64,000 bases of DNA from Fen-1359 sp963710355 (GCA_963710355.1 CAVPZU010000003.1:992001-1056000); one strand, 5' to 3'; shown: positions 27,160-36,901, counted from the first letter of the stretch. The notes: generated from the letters alone by a model not told the origin. Program-made: numbers and translations.

Positions 27160-27672
27160 CTATGATAACGATTGGTCTGTCCTGCCATCCATCCTCCTAA
27201 AGAGGAATGGCAAACTCTTTAGGGAATCGAGGCCGACGGAAGTCGCACTCTGGGTCGGTTTGTGAACAGGCAATTTCAGGCTGCCAAATTGGATGCTTGT
27301 CTGTTTTGGTCATGTTAGCGGGACTTGATTGATTCCTACCAGGCTGCCGAAGTTGTCACAAAGCTGAGACAAGAGCTTGTGAACCTAATAGGAATTAAAA
27401 CTTCATTTTAACGACAAAAGGGCATGAATTCTTTCCAGGCATACTCCCTATCGGATAGGCAGTTTGTTGCCATAACTTCCTTAACAAACCGTCATTCGTA
27501 CCTGACACCTTAAATTATCTCCGATTATTGTGGCTGAAATATCTTCGAGATAAAGTTAAAAATCTTGATTTTCCAAGATAGGTTTGATACTATAAGGAGA
27601 CGAGGCTCAGCGGCGTGTAGTTGAGCAAGAATATACAGGGGTATATGGGAAATCACAGTAAAAAGGTAGGTT
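27160..27672. other. Spacer ahead of second GH16 gene
   Basis: No intact gene is seen. The stretch cgtacctgacaccttaaatt (27498-27517) resembles sequence next to REP-type elements. The leader repeat occupies 27604-27665. A short reading near 27350-27410 (VVTKLRQELVNLIGIKTSF) may be a gene remnant but I cannot assign it. Confidence 0.5.
27604..27665 (+). repeat. Shared leader repeat ahead of GH16 gene 2
   Basis: Partner of 24606-24664; it ends eight bases before the ATG at 27673 and its last bases (aaaaagg) may serve as ribosome binding site. Confidence 0.75.
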
Positions 27673-29424
27673 ATGATGAAAAAGAGCATTTCTGATTCTA
27701 AAAGCCTGTTTTTATTGATATTAGTGGTGATATTTGGTTTTTCAGGCTTTGCTTTGGCAATTCCGGGGGATCTTAATGGGGATGACTATGTTAATTTGAC
27801 AGACCTTTCTTTATTTGCCGACCAATGGCTTGCAGATGACTGCATATCTCCCGATTGGTGCGACGGCACTGACATTAATCATAGCGGCAACGTTGATTTT
27901 AATGATTTTGCATTTCTTGCTCAGAACTGGATGACTACAGCATTTATCTGGTCGGACGAATTCAACGGAACAACGGTTGACCTGAGTAAATGGGTAATTC
28001 TTAATGAAGCAGATGGGGCCGATAGCTGGTATCTGCCGGCAAACGTTACGGTTTCCGGAGGAACGTTAAAAATAGCTAACAAAGAAGAATCAGCTCCCAA
28101 TGGGGGGCACTGGACAGGCGGACATATAGATGCTTTGTATCATCCCCAGTATAAATATTTAGAAGCAAGGGTCAGACATTCTGCGCCTGACATATATATA
28201 TGGGCAACATGGTGGACTGTCGGCTGGACCGGTAGTACCTGGGTATGGCCTCCGGAAATGGATATTTGTGAAGTTCAGGGTGGCCCTGGCAAAAGTCCGG
28301 GACAAACGTATTGGTATAATTATGCCGGCAGCGGAAATATTAATGACAGTTCAGTCAACACCGGACTGGACGAATCACAATGGCATACTTATGGGGTGTA
28401 CTGGAACGCCACCAATGCGCCGGTTTTTTATGTCGATAGGATTATATCAGGCGCTCCCGTGTCGCCTTGTGAAGGTAACCTGATGGCGGCAAAATTAAAA
28501 TTGACTTCCTCTCCTAATAGTGGTGACCGTGTTCACGGCTGTCCTTTAGGTAATATGGAAGTGGACTATGTGCGTGTGTATGATGCTCCGCCTGCCCAGC
28601 CGGCGCCTACACAACACTTAGCATTAAATAAACCTGTTACCACTTCTTCCGCTAAAAATAGCGGCGGGGCTGCCGAAAGGGCGGTTGATGAAAGTAGTAG
28701 CGTAACACGCTGGGAATCCAACTGGTATGACCCGCAATGGATTCGGGTGGATTTACAGGCAACCTGTTCTATTACTCAAGTTAAACTCAATTGGCAGTAT
28801 GCTGCCGGTAGAAACTATAAAATACAGGTTTCCGATGAGCCTAATGGTCCATGGACGGATTGTATTTCCGTTACTAATTACACTTACGGCTGGCTCACTC
28901 ATAATTTTGCGGCAAAAACCGGCCGTTACATCCAGCTTCTTGGTACGGCAAGAACAACTGCGTACGGCTATTCTTTATATGATATGCAGGTTTATGGAAC
29001 CGTTATCGACCCGAATCCGCCGGCTCCACCGACTCGCACGAATTTGGCATTAGGTAAAACGGCCACCTGTTCTTCTTCTGAAAGCGGCTCATATCCCGCC
29101 AGTATGGCGGTTGACGGCAACCTCGCCACTCGTTGGTCATCCCTCTTCAGCGATCCGCAATGGATTTGTGTGGATTTAGGAGCGACATACACTATTGATA
29201 CGGTTAAACTTTACTGGGAGACTTCCGCGGGTAAAGAGTATACAATACAAACTGCCCCTGCCGATAGCCCCAACTCATGGACAACCCGTGCTACTGTTAT
29301 AAATGGAAGTTACGGGTTGAAGATACATGAATTTACACCTGTAAGTTGTCGTTATGTCAGAATGTATGGAACAGTAAGAACATGGCAATATGGCTATTCT
29401 TTATATGAAATGGAAGTTTATTAG
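27673..29424 (+). CDS. Secreted GH16 glycanase with dockerin-like repeats and two F5/8 type C modules
   Basis: A 583-residue paralogue of the protein at 24902. Signal peptide and EF-hand pair (GDLNGDDYVNLTDLSLFADQ) are nearly identical at the DNA level; the GH16 domain carries EMDICE with Glu195 and Glu200. Two C-terminal discoidin/CBM32-like modules follow (about 310-440 and 455-583; LALNKPVTTSSAKNSGG and LALGKTATCSSSESGS). The two modules resemble each other and suggest internal duplication. The same polysaccharide is likely bound and cut as by the first enzyme, with longer reach. Two adjacent ATGs (27673, 27676) are equally possible starts. Confidence 0.9.
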   Translation: MMKKSISDSKSLFLLILVVIFGFSGFALAIPGDLNGDDYVNLTDLSLFADQWLADDCISPDWCDGTDINHSGNVDFNDFAFLAQNWMTTAFIWSDEFNGTTVDLSKWVILNEADGADSWYLPANVTVSGGTLKIANKEESAPNGGHWTGGHIDALYHPQYKYLEARVRHSAPDIYIWATWWTVGWTGSTWVWPPEMDICEVQGGPGKSPGQTYWYNYAGSGNINDSSVNTGLDESQWHTYGVYWNATNAPVFYVDRIISGAPVSPCEGNLMAAKLKLTSSPNSGDRVHGCPLGNMEVDYVRVYDAPPAQPAPTQHLALNKPVTTSSAKNSGGAAERAVDESSSVTRWESNWYDPQWIRVDLQATCSITQVKLNWQYAAGRNYKIQVSDEPNGPWTDCISVTNYTYGWLTHNFAAKTGRYIQLLGTARTTAYGYSLYDMQVYGTVIDPNPPAPPTRTNLALGKTATCSSSESGSYPASMAVDGNLATRWSSLFSDPQWICVDLGATYTIDTVKLYWETSAGKEYTIQTAPADSPNSWTTRATVINGSYGLKIHEFTPVSCRYVRMYGTVRTWQYGYSLYEMEVY

Positions 29425-29436
29425 GAAACCAAGGGA

Positions 29437-30013
29437 CTGCGGGCAAATGTTCAGGTTCCGAAAAATATTGAAAAAAAGAAAATACTTTTCGAATCCTGCG
29501 GATACACAATGGGCGGCAGTATCTGGCAAACTATAAAAAGAATCATTTACATCGAACCTGCGGCCTACATCGAGCCTGAACCTGCCGCAAAAGTACGATA
29601 TAGCCCGAATGGTCGGCAGGCTCAATAGACAGATAACCAGCAGGGAATCCACGCCGACGCTGCTGATTGGGCCTGGCAGGTGGGGAACAACAATACCGAG
29701 CCTCGGTGTGCCCGTCACTTTTTCGGAGATAAATAATATAACCGTCCTTTCGGAAGTTGCTTATGAAGGCGGCAACCTGATGCCCGAGCTTTCCTTCGGC
29801 ACGCACTTCTTCAGGGACCTTGTCGAAACCGATATTTTTTACGTGGCTATCTTTCCGCAGAAGGAAACCGTTATATTCAATAAGACCAGATTTTCCCAAA
29901 TGCCTAATTTGTTGGACGCCCTCCTGCCGGGAGGCAGAAAATACGACAATGTAATTAAGGTCTGCGACATCGAAGGGGAGCAGCTGCAGTTCGTCTTTGA
30001 TATCTTGTCCTAA
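29437..30013 (+). pseudogene. 3' remnant of a PEP/pyruvate-binding (PEP synthase-like) gene
   Basis: About 190 residues of C-terminal family sequence: GYTMGGSIWQTIKRIIYIEP, a frameshift near 29588, then KYDIARMVGRLNRQI, TLLIGPGRWGTTIPSLGVPV, EINNITVLSEVAYEG and GTHFFRDLVETDIFYVAIFP. Full proteins of this type have around 900 residues, so most of the gene is missing. The left edge is only about a dozen bases after the stop of the second GH16 gene, which suggests a deletion or insertion joint at that place. Confidence 0.8.
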
Positions 30014-30450
30014 AAAGTCATCTGCTTCTTCACGTAAGTTTAAACTTTATTGTCTCAGCAAAGATGCGAATGAAAAAACCTCTCGGCACAAATAAATTTT
30101 TAAAAAATACAGGGTTTTGGGAGAAATTTTTGGGATTTTTTTAGGTGAAACCTTGTTTTTAGCTCAAAAACGAGGATGAGGGGTCGTTATAATCGTTAAA
30201 TTTTGCGTATCTTGCCCAAATTAAGCGCAAAATAGGGTCGATTTCGTTCACATTTGGGTGACATTTGAGCGGTTTCGGGGTGATTTTGGGTGGTTTCGAG
30301 GTGAAATTGAGTGGTTTTTGGGTAGTTTTTTACCACGATTTTAAATGTTAAGATTGAAAAATTGCTGTTGTGAATATAGTGGGGCAGAATACTATGGTTA
30401 ATATGGGAAGCTTGGGTGGGGATAAAATTAAGGGGTGGCTACTTCGACTA
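30014..30450. other. Spacer with GT-rich 21-bp-period repeat
   Basis: No gene is seen. At 30256-30334 three to four units of 21-22 bases follow each other (gggtgacatttgagcggttt, ggggtgattttgggtggttt, gaggtgaaattgagtggttt, gggtagttttttacc). The strand bias is strong (G and T on the plus strand). Confidence 0.65.
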
Positions 30451-31797
30451 TCAACTCTTTTTTTCGACGATTTCTTCTACTTTGGTTTTCGCTTCTTCTA
30501 AAAGAGACTTGGCCTTTTGGTGAGTGGTGTAAGACTGTTGTACAAGGTCTGCGATTTTTTGCTGAAATTTTTCATCAGGAAGATAAATCAAAAACCGTTC
30601 AATGTTGTCAGGGTAAATTTCTCTCTGGCCGGAACCACAAGCCCATTTGTCAGTTTGTAAGAGACCGAAAGGAGAGTTTAAAAACACGGCGAGATACAAG
30701 GATTCACAAAAACTATTGGGCCTTATAATTGTTACATGGTTGCTTGCTATTCCTTCCTTATCCTCAATCCACGCGTTGGTGCGTCCAACATAAGCACCTG
30801 TGGAGTAAAGAAGAACATCATTTTTTTGCAGGTGTGCTTTTTTGTTCTTTTTCCAGAAATTTCTGTCAGTTCGTTCTGTAGCTTGTATATTAAGCAAATA
30901 ACGGCCAAGATGTTGGCTGTTGACAACAATAATCTCTCCATTCTCAACATATTCAGGCTGAAGTCCTCGTTTGATATAAAATGCAATTTCGCCAAACAGT
31001 TTTGCTTTACCTGTTTTCTTTAGGTGTTCGAGAAGCTTATCGTATTTTGGCTGGAAATGTTCTGCATCAAAACGATGAACATCACAGGTTTTGGAAAACT
31101 GAGTTGTCCACCATTTTGGCTGGGAAAGATTGAATTTATCCCAGCCAATCTCATCTAAGACCATCTGTTCGGCTTGAATATAAAACGATTTTGATTGTTT
31201 CAATAAATTTATTGAGTCTTTTATATTGTCAGCGAGGTAGCTTTGGGTATTACTAGGCAGCATTGGCACAAGAATACTGCTTATATCTTTGGGATAAAGA
31301 TGCAATTGTCCGGTACTACCGGTTATGCGTCATTCTAACTGGAGGTATCCAAATTGAGATCGCAAAAAAATAGCTAGGGCAGCAGCGTTAAATTTTTCTT
31401 TATCTGTTCGTATAACGGATACCTCTGAAACAGTTGCAGCCTTATCATCGAGTCCTACGAAAAGCTCGACCTTACCAATTGAGCCTGCGCCAATTGATGA
31501 GATTAGAATATCTTCATCTGTAAGATAAAAAAGATGTTCATTTGGACTTGCATATAAAACATCAGATAAGTCCGTTATATCTCTTAGGTCGATAGCTCTG
31601 ATGACGGGGATACCATCTTGAGCGTATTTACGTGGATTTCGCCCTCTTAAGATTCGGCCTATTTCGCTTAGTTTGACCGTGTCGCCATATCCTACAACAG
31701 CAGAAATAGCATTTGTATATTTTGGTTGGTAGTACTCTGGATCGAGTCGTTTCGTGCCTTCGAGTTCAGAAATTTTAATTATAGACCAGACTGCCAC
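30451..31797 (-). CDS. hsdS: Restriction-modification specificity subunit, interrupted by TGA
   Basis: Two halves in the same frame, 155 and about 293 codons, are separated by one TGA (31330-31332). The text across it, GYLQLE-stop-RITGSTGQLHLYPKDI, is clearly family sequence, and CGA to TGA would explain it. The subunit recognises DNA with two target-recognition domains. Visible are LRGRNPRKYAQDGIPVIRAI and, in the second half, KRGLQPEYVENGEIIVVNSQ, each at the start of a recognition domain, and the helical spacer (QQKIADLVQQSY, KVEEIVEKKS). It begins three bases after the stop of the methyltransferase gene and is surely co-transcribed. With the stop the system may be inactive or changed in specificity. 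Confidence 0.85.
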
Positions 31798-31800
31798 TGT

Positions 31801-33690
31801 TTATGTTCTCCAGAAATCGAAACGCTGCTGTTGCGCAAAATCGATAAAACCGTCAGCAATTTCATCCAAATCGTGGTCAATAAAACGTTTTCCCTGTTCA
31901 TCGGCAACATAAGAACCATCTGCGTTTTTCTTAAAAATATAATCGCCGCTGTTGTCTTTTACTGGTTTTTCATTAACTGCCAGAAATATTGGGTAATCCT
32001 GCGGCGGTTTTTCTTCGTCAGAAAGTTTCTGGAGAAACAAAACGCTCGTTTTTGTGCCGGTAAAGGGTTTGAAGGTGTTTACGTGTAAGCCTACTACCGC
32101 GAGGATGCGGGCCTTATCCATTACCCAGTTACGGAGATATTCAGCATTGGTATTGTTGAGATTTCCCTGTGGGGAAACAATAGCCATACGACCACCCGGT
32201 TTTAGAAATCGCAAGCACCTTTCGATGAACAACACATCTCGCGTCATTTTATTTGAGCGTTTGTGTTTTGTATGGTCACCTTTATAGGCAAGGTCATAAC
32301 TGCCGAGAATTTCAGGTTGAGCAACTTTTCCCGCGAAAGGGGGATTAGTCATTATAACGTCAAATTTTCCATCCTGTATTGCTTCTACCAAACCATCTGT
32401 CCGGTTTTTCCATTCACGCGGGTCAAGAGAATTTACTCTGTAAACATTACTTCTTCCATCACCAGCAATGAGCATCATCGCCTTGGCAACACGAGAGAGC
32501 CTATAATCAAAATCAATACCAAACAGCCGAGAATTTGCATAGTCAAATTTTCTTTTGGCGACGTTATTTTTAAAACGAGGTTTAAGATATTTCTCGAATA
32601 CCCAATGCAAAGCGTGGATAAGAAATCCACCCGGACCGCAAGCAGGGTCCAGAACACGTTCATCGGAGGTGGGATTAAGCATCTTAACACACATTTTAAC
32701 TACTGGACGTGGAGTAAAGTATTGGCCTTTGTCTGCTTTTTGTTCAGGGTTAATCATATATTCAAATGCAGCATCAATGACATCGAGGTCGGCATCAAAA
32801 AACTTTTTGGTTTGAAAAGCTGATGCTACTGAGACAAGCGCTTCGGGAGTCAACTCAATTTTATCTGAGGACGAAAAAATGTCAGACCACTCGGCGGTCG
32901 CCTTTTTAAAGAGTCCGTTGAGTCGCTTGTATTGATCCTGTGGAGATGCGGTAGTTGTACGAAACTCCATTGTCTCATCTTCAGCTTTGCTAAACTCATC
33001 ATAAAGTTTGGCGAATATCAACTTGAAAATTTCTTCAAAAGCTGACACACCTGCATTGGCGAGGACAGTATCTTCCAAGTATTGAACTTCTTCTTTAAGG
33101 TCGTGGATGGACTTAAGTTGATTTTTTTGAATTGGTTTTTTTACATCGTCAAGAGTTTCATTAACTGCCGGTAGACGTGGAAGTTCTTCAAAAAGGTTTG
33201 GTTCAATGCGGAGTTGATAAACCGCATCATTTCCATTGACCCAGGCCCCATAATAAACGCCAGTGGCATTCATATACGAAAGAAGTTGTTCCATGCCGTC
33301 CTTTCGGAGAGGTTTTTTGACTTCAATTATTATGTAAGGGGTCTGCTTGTTAGATTTAGTATAAACGACAATGTCAGCTTTCTTGCTGGCATAAGTTGAG
33401 CCCATCTTAATGGGCACTTCAATATCAATGCGGTCTTGAGAATATCGAAGGTCATCTACTAATTGATAAATCATTAGTTGCCGGACAATCTCCTCTGGTT
33501 TAGCCACACGTTTTCTGCTGGTGATCGCACAGGTGATATAAATTTTGCCATGTTCTTCAATGAGACGAAGTTTTTTAATGTCGCGGGGTTTGAATATTTT
33601 TAAACCATGCTTAACTTCAGGATCGCGAAAAATACGGTCGATGTAGGGATTATTAACGTTCTTCTCATTTTCCATAACTTTTTCCCGCAT
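31801..33690 (-). CDS. Fused restriction nuclease-methyltransferase (HsdR-N plus N6-adenine MTase)
   Basis: A 629-residue protein. The N-terminal 150 residues look like the nuclease domain of type I restriction subunits: KADIVVY (Asp106) and IIIEVKKP (Glu123, Lys125) make a PD-(D/E)XK site. The methyltransferase has motif I DPACGPGGF (348-356), KGQYFTPRPVV ahead of it and motif IV NPPF (449-452), typical of gamma-class N6-adenine enzymes. There is no helicase/translocase subunit in the window. A nuclease-methylase chain of this size with a separate specificity subunit is the design of BcgI-like (type IIB) systems, so that is the likely type; a type I HsdM with an extra domain is the alternative. 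The ATG at 33690 is used; a second start at codon 6 is possible. Confidence 0.85.
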   Translation of the reverse strand: MREKVMENEKNVNNPYIDRIFRDPEVKHGLKIFKPRDIKKLRLIEEHGKIYITCAITSRKRVAKPEEIVRQLMIYQLVDDLRYSQDRIDIEVPIKMGSTYASKKADIVVYTKSNKQTPYIIIEVKKPLRKDGMEQLLSYMNATGVYYGAWVNGNDAVYQLRIEPNLFEELPRLPAVNETLDDVKKPIQKNQLKSIHDLKEEVQYLEDTVLANAGVSAFEEIFKLIFAKLYDEFSKAEDETMEFRTTTASPQDQYKRLNGLFKKATAEWSDIFSSSDKIELTPEALVSVASAFQTKKFFDADLDVIDAAFEYMINPEQKADKGQYFTPRPVVKMCVKMLNPTSDERVLDPACGPGGFLIHALHWVFEKYLKPRFKNNVAKRKFDYANSRLFGIDFDYRLSRVAKAMMLIAGDGRSNVYRVNSLDPREWKNRTDGLVEAIQDGKFDVIMTNPPFAGKVAQPEILGSYDLAYKGDHTKHKRSNKMTRDVLFIERCLRFLKPGGRMAIVSPQGNLNNTNAEYLRNWVMDKARILAVVGLHVNTFKPFTGTKTSVLFLQKLSDEEKPPQDYPIFLAVNEKPVKDNSGDYIFKKNADGSYVADEQGKRFIDHDLDEIADGFIDFAQQQRFDFWRT

Positions 33691-33835
33691 ACAGAATAAA
33701 ATTTCGGTCTAAATTATAGATTCAATCCTGATGCCGAGCAAGGTAAAACCCTTGTCATATTAGGCCTAAAAAATAGACTTATTTGCTATTGAAAAAGCGG
33801 AAAATAAACAGCGGTTGGTTTGGGGAAAGTGAAAT

Positions 33836-33907
<72 letters not shown>

Positions 33908-34089
33908 GTCAAGCGTCTGAAATTATACCAAAAATAATTTTATAAACAATTGCTTTTGCCAAATTTTCACAAGCTGTTGATTTCAATCGCACAATTCTCT
34001 ATACTCTTAAAGACACAAGATGAAACCACGGATTACGCCGATTACGCAGATTTATCTGCTCCGCTACGGCGGATAAAAAGGACAAGATT

Positions 34090-34434
34090 ATGGATAAACA
34101 AAATGAGGCAGCAAAGCCGATTAACAGCGTTGAATATCTTGAAAAGTTGCTTGAGGCAGGCTTTGGCATCAAAGGGCCGAGAAAAGATGCATTGCGGGAT
34201 TTGGCAGCATTTAAGAGTTTCTTGGCCAAGGGAAAGGAATTTGCGCCCGAGGACTGGCTGTCGCAAAACGGCTATAAATTTGTGGAACCAAGCACCTTCA
34301 CAAAAGGGCATCGCATCGCATACAAAATGATAAACGATTTCCCTGACGAAAGATTCAGCTCGAACTACAGCCTTGTGATTGGCAGCCGCGAAATACCGCT
34401 GTATTTGAAGTCGGAGATGCCGAAGGCCGAATAA
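34090..34434 (+). CDS. Hypothetical small soluble protein
   Basis: A 114-residue, charged protein with no signal peptide or membrane segment. It shows helix-rich text (SVEYLEKLLEAGFGIKGPRK, DLAAFKSFLAKG) and a C-terminal beta-like part (SSNYSLVIGSREIPLYLKSE). I do not recognise the family. An aaaagg stretch upstream and normal codon use support that it is real. It converges with the signalling cluster. Confidence 0.6.
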   Translation: MDKQNEAAKPINSVEYLEKLLEAGFGIKGPRKDALRDLAAFKSFLAKGKEFAPEDWLSQNGYKFVEPSTFTKGHRIAYKMINDFPDERFSSNYSLVIGSREIPLYLKSEMPKAE

Positions 34435-34452
34435 AGCCCCAAAGCCGCCTCT

Positions 34453-35082
34453 TTAATGGCTTGTTGAGTATACGGATTGACAAGCGACCATCGCACGTGC
34501 CAGGCCTGTCGAGACAGAGGAAATATTATCAAGCTCATCGGGGCTGATTTTGTCTTCCGATATGCGGTAAATCAGGATAAACCCTATTGAAGTGCCGCAG
34601 TGTATCAACGGAACAGTGTAAGCGGAGAGTTTGTTGAGCATACTCGGCACAAGCTGCAGGCCCATAACCATCATTTGCTCGAGGGAGCAGAGCCTGTTGT
34701 TTTTGCAGATGTCAATTACAATCTCATTGGTAAAAAAACTTTCAAAAGACTGCTCTTTCGCATCTTCCTTTTTCGGATGTTTGGAAGAAAAAAAGTCGAA
34801 ACTTTCGTTATGCCGGAGAAAAAATACAACCTCCGCATCTTTTATTTTGTCCCTCAAAGAAGCAGCCGTTGCTTCAAGAAGCTCGTCGATATTCTTTTGG
34901 CCGATTATTGACTGGTAAAAATTAGCGGCGAAACACAATACATCGAGGTTTTTAATAAAGTTCCTGTGAGTATCGATAAAGTCATTGCAGAGAATATCAA
35001 TCTTTTTGGATTGTTTCTTGCGGTCCAGATTAACCCCGTGGACCAGCATACGCAGTCTTTTCTCTCGCAGATTGTTTTCCAT
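34453..35082 (-). CDS. GAF-like cytoplasmic protein of the signalling cluster
   Basis: About 209 residues. The N-terminal third is basic and helical; from about residue 60 it resembles a GAF sensor domain: ELLEATAASLRDKIKDAEVV at the entry, a middle insertion, then LSAYTVPLIHCGTSIGFILI and a final helix (ISSVSTGLARAMVACQSVYS). The ATG at 35082 has gaagg eight bases upstream; the frame also offers a TTG five codons earlier. It is the last gene of the minus-strand run that starts with the HTH-receiver regulator, separated from its neighbour by 280 bases with a TCCGCC palindrome. Ligand unknown; GAF assignment is by pattern only. Confidence 0.55.
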   Translation of the reverse strand: MENNLREKRLRMLVHGVNLDRKKQSKKIDILCNDFIDTHRNFIKNLDVLCFAANFYQSIIGQKNIDELLEATAASLRDKIKDAEVVFFLRHNESFDFFSSKHPKKEDAKEQSFESFFTNEIVIDICKNNRLCSLEQMMVMGLQLVPSMLNKLSAYTVPLIHCGTSIGFILIYRISEDKISPDELDNISSVSTGLARAMVACQSVYSTSH

Positions 35083-35286
35083 AAAACAGGCCTTCAATCA
35101 GGAAAAACTTGCAGGATACGCCTTATAATGATTTCGTCCCGAATTGGCCTTGACTTTAAGAGTGGCTGATTCCAATCCGCCGCAGGCGAATTCGGACGGT
35201 CTGCATTGGCAATAGATGCGTGAAAAGCAGCTAAACGGCAGGGAAATAATTTTGCGGGGCGATATTCGAAAGGTGAGCAGCTTTGG

Positions 35287-35301
35287 TCCGCCGAAGGCGG
35301 A
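35287..35301. repeat. TCCGCC palindrome
   Basis: tccgccgaaggcgga, one of the dispersed copies, in the spacer 35083-35376, where nothing else is seen. Confidence 0.85.
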
Positions 35302-35376
35302 TTTGCGAAGCGATTCTTTAGAGAACGTCCAATAAAATCGTCCATTTTCCACAATTGTTTCGAGGTTTGATTTGGA

Positions 35377-36006
35377 TTATCCGGTGACCGCCATTGCGTG
35401 TTTTTCGCTTTTTGTCCGGGCTGCGAGCTCTTTTAAGGCCTCGCACTGGATTGCCTTGCCGAATCCGCCTTTTCCGCCTTCGGTGGACCGAGAGGCGAAA
35501 GAGGCGGAGTTTTTCGCATATACCTTCAGGGCCTTGCCCTCAATGCCGCACAATTGGCCCCTGCGGACAAGCTCCATAAAGGCGATTTTTCGCATCTCAA
35601 TATCCGTATGCTGCCTGCTTTCAATGTCGCTGACCATACCGGTTAAAAAAGGCAGTTCAAGCAGTTCCAGCCCGCTCTGAAGGTCCGCCGCCTTTCTGAA
35701 ACGCCGCCCGACAGCCTCTTTCCGCGAAGAACGGATGGAATATTGCCCTGTTTCTGGAACGGCGGATTGTTTTATCAGTGTCTCGATGATGGCATCCGTT
35801 TTTTTGTACCGATTCATTCCCTCTGCGGACAGAACTGTTGGGTCGTATTCGGAATATTCAGACGGATTGTTCCGGCCCGCTTTTCCCCTTACCAGTGTCC
35901 AGATGCCGATACCGCTCGACAGAAGCACAATTATCAGTATTGACATCCAGAATGTCTCTTCTCCACCACCGTTGGCCGAAGTGAGCATTATCTGCGTGAT
36001 ATACAT
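35377..36006 (-). CDS. Membrane-anchored protein with novel paired domain (paralogue 1)
   Basis: A 209-residue protein with one N-terminal membrane helix (FWMSILIIVLLSSGIGIWTL, about 19-38), a polar linker and a C-terminal domain of about 95 residues (from DLQSGLELLELPFLTGMVSD). The same domain ends the protein at 36143-36541: shared text includes the ELLEL-FL-G core, the MRK---E-RR segment, ALKVY and the GK-IQCEA-KEL end. Between ALKVYAKN and GKAIQCEALKEL it has an insert, ASFASRSTEGGKGGF, that is encoded by a TCCGCC-type palindrome (about 35473-35489), so the repeat entered the gene in frame. No known family is recognised. Confidence 0.7.
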   Translation of the reverse strand: MYITQIMLTSANGGGEETFWMSILIIVLLSSGIGIWTLVRGKAGRNNPSEYSEYDPTVLSAEGMNRYKKTDAIIETLIKQSAVPETGQYSIRSSRKEAVGRRFRKAADLQSGLELLELPFLTGMVSDIESRQHTDIEMRKIAFMELVRRGQLCGIEGKALKVYAKNSASFASRSTEGGKGGFGKAIQCEALKELAARTKSEKHAMAVTG

Positions 36007-36142
36007 CGCAACTACTCTTAAATGCCGATACCTGCAACTATTTTCTCCGCCAAAGGCGGATGCAGGCCGCTATACCGAACCGGCAGCCTGCAATAATGGA
36101 ATTATCGGCAAAACTATGCTCGCAAAATGACAGTTTTACGTG

Positions 36143-36541
36143 TTAGCCGTGTGTTTTATGTTCCGTTCGCAAGGTCAGTTCCTTCATAGCCTCGCACTGG
36201 ATATCCTTGCCGTAAAGGTTGTTTTCGTTTATCGAATAGACCTTCAGGGCGAAGCTATCGATTTCATTTTGCTGGCTTCTGCGAAGCACCTCATTAAAGC
36301 AGAGTTTTCGCATCGCCACATCGTTCTTGTCGGCCCCCTCGATATTTTCGATAATACCGAGCAGAAAATCCAGCTCAAGCAGTTCCATACCGCTTTCGAG
36401 GTCCTCGCTTCTCTGGGCAGTCTCGGCGGTCTGTTGCTTTTCGGAATTAGCCGTCTCAAAGCCGCTCTCGCCGGGCCTTAACTCAACGACCTTATCGGTT
36501 GACTTCTTTACTTCCCCCTTCTTGATAGTTCCCCAGTTCAT
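36143..36541 (-). CDS. Soluble protein with novel paired domain (paralogue 2)
   Basis: About 132 residues, from the ATG at 36541, which has a perfect AGGAGG eight bases upstream; three more codons are open before it but lie inside the ribosome binding spacing. No membrane helix. Residues about 47-128 match the C-terminal domain of paralogue 1: DLESGMELLELDFLLGIIEN, MRKLCFNEVLRR, FALKVYSIN and GKDIQCEAMKELTLRT. Here the loop between ALKVY and IQCEA is short (SINENNLY), which looks like the ancestral form. Both paralogues are probably from one duplication and may pair with each other. Function unknown; place in the cluster suggests signalling. Confidence 0.7.
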   Translation of the reverse strand: MNWGTIKKGEVKKSTDKVVELRPGESGFETANSEKQQTAETAQRSEDLESGMELLELDFLLGIIENIEGADKNDVAMRKLCFNEVLRRSQQNEIDSFALKVYSINENNLYGKDIQCEAMKELTLRTEHKTHG

Positions 36542-36901
36542 TCCATACACCTCCTAATAGACAAATTGTTTCAGAATCGTCAAGATGGCTTACGCCATTA
36601 TTCCGGACACTTCGCCGCCCGCCGACCTAAAGAGCCGCAGGCGAAAACTGTACTGTTCTTTTTATATACCCATTGCTCAAAACAATCAATCAAAAAAGGG
36701 AAAATTTTTCAATGCTTAATCCGCCCTCGGCGGATTTATTTGGGGGTTTCAGAGCCGCGACCGTCAGGGAGCGGTTTATCTTTCCGGTTAGCCCCGCCAT
36801 CACTATGGCGGGGTTTCGTCTAATGCCCCTCCGAGGTTCCCGGTTTTGATTCAAACGATTTCTTTGCCGAGAGATTTGAAGCAGGGGGGCAATTGCAGGG
36901 C
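36542..36901. other. Spacer with palindrome and hairpin
   Basis: No gene is seen. A TCCGCC palindrome lies at 36720-36734 and a second hairpin ccccgccat / atggcgggg at 36792-36813. The latter has only a short T-run on the plus side and could end transcription weakly. Confidence 0.6.

Noticed and set aside
27160..27420. Transposase or integrase remnant between CBM6 and second GH16 gene
   Set aside because: Only very short readings are present; no family motif can be named.
24900..29424. True cellulosome
   Set aside because: Dockerin-like EF-hand pairs are present but there is no cohesin or scaffoldin; in planctomycetes such repeats are common on exported proteins.
12240..31332. TGA recoding (tryptophan or selenocysteine)
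   Set aside because: Several complete genes in the window end in TGA, and no selenocysteine insertion hairpin was recognised behind the two TGA codons.
36792..36813. Terminator of the STAS gene
   Set aside because: The T-run is short and on the plus side, while the genes around run on the minus strand.
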